Below, in pieces: positions 14,045 to 15,652 of a stretch of 15,652 nt of DNA. The notes beneath the pieces are model-generated. The model was given only the letters and a program-made list of their open reading frames with translations, was not told the DNA's origin and searched no databases. The number at the start of each line of letters is the position of its first letter. Within the stretch, counting starts at the first letter, position 1. The translations under genes were made by a program, and so were the position numbers. Origin of the DNA: CAYXVU01 sp964468725 (lineage in GTDB: Bacteria > Acidobacteriota > Blastocatellia > UBA7656); contig CAYXVU010000146.1 of NCBI GenBank assembly GCA_964468725.1, positions 1 to 15,652 on the forward strand, written 5' to 3'.

Positions 14045-15652
14045 ATGGAGGCAGTTTTTAGTAGATCCCCTTTTATCCACTTCAAGCAAAAAGTCCTGCG
14101 ATCCTTTACCTCTCTGTTGTGTTGCTTGCTGCTCGCTCCAACCGCAATCTTTGCGCAAGGCGTGCGCGGCGCAATCAGCGGCGAAGTGAAAGACCAAACC
14201 GGCGCCGTCATTCCTGGCGCATCCATTCGCCTCGTCAGCGTCACCAAAAACATCGAAGTTCGCTCAGTACATGCCGATGAGAGTGGCGGTTATCAAATCC
14301 TCGAAGTCGAACCCGACATTTACGATCTCATCGTATCTGCCGAAGGCTTCGCTGAAACCAAACTCACCAATATCAAAGTCGAACCGAATCGCAACCTCCG
14401 ACTCGATGCCGAACTCGGCGCGGCGGGTACGAACATTGAAGTCAATGTCACCGCTTCGCAAGAGTTGGTTGACCGCGAATCTTCGACGCTCGGAACTACC
14501 GTCGAACATCGTCGCGTTGAAGGCTTGCCGCTCAACGGACGCAATGTCTTGAACTTGGCCTTGCTGCAACCCGGCGTCGTTGCTTCCAATCAGAACACGG
14601 CGGCGACCTTCGGTTCAGGCGTTGGCATTCGCGTCAATGGTCAACGCGGCGTCGAAAATAATGTCCAACTCGACGGCTCGAATAATAACGAAGTTGCCGT
14701 TGGCGGTTTGGTCGGCGTGCAACCGCCGCCGGATGCCGTTGAAGAGTTTCGGCTGTTGACTTCGAACTTCCCTGCGGAATTTGGTCGCAACACCGGCTCG
14801 GTCATCAATTTCGTGACCAAAAGCGGAACCAACGATCTGCATGGCAACGCCCGATTCTTCTGGCGTCCAACGGCGCTCTCTGCGGCACGCTTTTTCGACA
14901 AAGCCGTGCCCGGCGCGCAACCCTTCCGGGGCGAGGACGACTTTCGTCGCCCCTTCGAGCGCAAAGAGTTCGGCGGCAATATCGGCGGTCCGGTCTACAT
15001 CCCGAAACTTTATGACGGTCGGGAACGCACCTTCTTCTTCTTCGATTATGAAGGTCGGCGGCAATTGATTGGCGCAACCCAAACCGTACAAGGATTGCCG
15101 TCACTTGCCGAACGTCAAGGCGATTTCAGCAACCTCGGAGCTACGATCACCGACCCGGTGACCGGATTAGCCTTCCCCGGCAATCGCATTCCGGCATCGC
15201 GGGTTTCGCCCATTGCCCAATTCTATCTCGGCTTCTTGCCGGAGCCTGATGCCAGCGGACAGGCGGTCGTCGCAGCTAATCAGATCAATAACTTTGACCT
15301 GTTCACGACGCGAGTAGATCATCAATTGACAAAGAACCAGACGCTGAACTTCACCTTTACCTACTTCGATCAAGCGGTGGAAAATCCCTTTGCCTTTGGC
15401 GGCGCATCGGTTCCGGGATTCGGATCCCTCGATCTGCGCACAACGCAAAACTACGTCGCGCGGCATACGTGGGCGCTCTCTCCGGTGTTGATCAATTCGT
15501 TACTCGTCGGTTATGCGCGTAATAATCAACCGGGCGTCGCTCCGGAGAATCAAACCACTCCGGCAGAGATTGGCTTTGAAGGAAACTTCGTCGCCAATGC
15601 CGATTTCGCAGGGCCGCCGCGCGTCGTCCTCTTTGATCGCGGCATCATTCTC
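14045..15652 (+). CDS. TonB-dependent receptor with carboxypeptidase-regulatory-like domain, Oar-like (3' end outside window)
   Basis: 536 codons open to the window end. ATG 14045 has GAGGAG nine bases upstream. A basic N-terminus and hydrophobic core (FTSLLCCLLLAPTAIFA, 21-37) form a signal peptide, probably cleaved before QG. Residues about 40-125 are a carboxypeptidase-regulatory-like beta-sandwich (GAISGEVKDQTGAVIPGASI; DESGGYQILEVEPDIYDL). A TonB plug-like domain follows (VEGLPLNGRNVLNLALLQPGV; RVNGQRGVENNVQLDGSNNN; AEFGRNTGSVINFVTKSGTN), then beta-barrel strands (GGNIGGPVYIPKLYDGRERTFFFFDYEGRR). This arrangement is greatly expanded in Acidobacteriota and related to Oar of Myxococcus. 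Such outer-membrane proteins are thought to import or export large substrates such as oligosaccharides or peptides; the substrate here cannot be told. Typical length exceeds 1000 residues, so about half is seen. Confidence 0.93.
   Translation, partial: MEAVFSRSPFIHFKQKVLRSFTSLLCCLLLAPTAIFAQGVRGAISGEVKDQTGAVIPGASIRLVSVTKNIEVRSVHADESGGYQILEVEPDIYDLIVSAEGFAETKLTNIKVEPNRNLRLDAELGAAGTNIEVNVTASQELVDRESSTLGTTVEHRRVEGLPLNGRNVLNLALLQPGVVASNQNTAATFGSGVGIRVNGQRGVENNVQLDGSNNNEVAVGGLVGVQPPPDAVEEFRLLTSNFPAEFGRNTGSVINFVTKSGTNDLHGNARFFWRPTALSAARFFDKAVPGAQPFRGEDDFRRPFERKEFGGNIGGPVYIPKLYDGRERTFFFFDYEGRRQLIGATQTVQGLPSLAERQGDFSNLGATITDPVTGLAFPGNRIPASRVSPIAQFYLGFLPEPDASGQAVVAANQINNFDLFTTRVDHQLTKNQTLNFTFTYFDQAVENPFAFGGASVPGFGSLDLRTTQNYVARHTWALSPVLINSLLVGYARNNQPGVAPENQTTPAEIGFEGNFVANADFAGPPRVVLFDRGIIL

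Noticed and set aside
1..15652. CRISPR array, tRNA, rRNA or insertion sequence
   Set aside because: I saw no regularly spaced direct repeats, no cloverleaf with a T-loop motif, no rRNA segments and no transposase in any frame I read.

Overview
The window looks like a chromosomal contig from an Acidobacteriota bacterium, probably class Blastocatellia. This is inferred from the large carboxypeptidase-regulatory-like TonB-dependent receptor at the right end, moderate GC, many single scattered biosynthetic genes instead of long operons, and a NifA-like regulator beside glnA. No rRNA, tRNA, CRISPR array or transposase was found. Both ends cut through large genes, and a 10-N assembly gap interrupts purN.

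Layout. 1-2254 (minus, runs off the left edge): an N-terminal SIR2-like NADase domain, an NB-ARC STAND ATPase and the start of a TPR array, the architecture of an NAD-depleting anti-phage sensor. 2595-4004 (minus): type I glutamine synthetase GlnA with its adenylylation tyrosine. 4494-6026 (plus, divergent): a GAF-AAA+-Fis sigma54 activator of NifA type. 6089-6691: hisH without hisF. 6692-7085: a 394-base intergenic region holding an AT-only inverted repeat and a train of five adjacent hairpins (about 6856-7036). 7086-8620: a two-gene operon of a GmhA-type sugar-phosphate isomerase and an unrecognised protein resembling deoxyhypusine synthase. 8673-11316 (minus): a class III ribonucleotide reductase (NrdD) homologue followed by a DUF2227 membrane protein. 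11409-12031 (plus): purN across the N gap. 12511-13563 (plus): a degenerate sigma54-activator homologue without GAFTGA. 14045-15652 (plus, runs off the right edge): an Oar-like TonB-dependent receptor.

How the parts fit. GlnA, its divergent regulator and the glutamine-using HisH form a nitrogen-assimilation neighbourhood. Two related palindromes, TATCTTACA/TGTAAGATA and CATACAA/TTGTAAG, lie in the glnA-regulator gap and are operator candidates. GmhA suggests heptose or other surface-sugar synthesis. Several genes (hisH, gmhA, the nrdD homologue) have promoter-like boxes so close to the start codon that leaderless mRNAs are plausible.

Most unusual points: (1) the SIR2-NB-ARC-TPR protein; (2) the hairpin train at 6856-7036, which matches no element I recognise; (3) the NrdD homologue, which has no cysteine in its first 485 residues and an altered glycyl-radical loop, so it is unlikely to be a normal reductase; (4) the regulator at 12511-13563 with lost sigma54-contact and ATPase motifs; (5) perfect or near-perfect inverted repeats in several other intergenic gaps.
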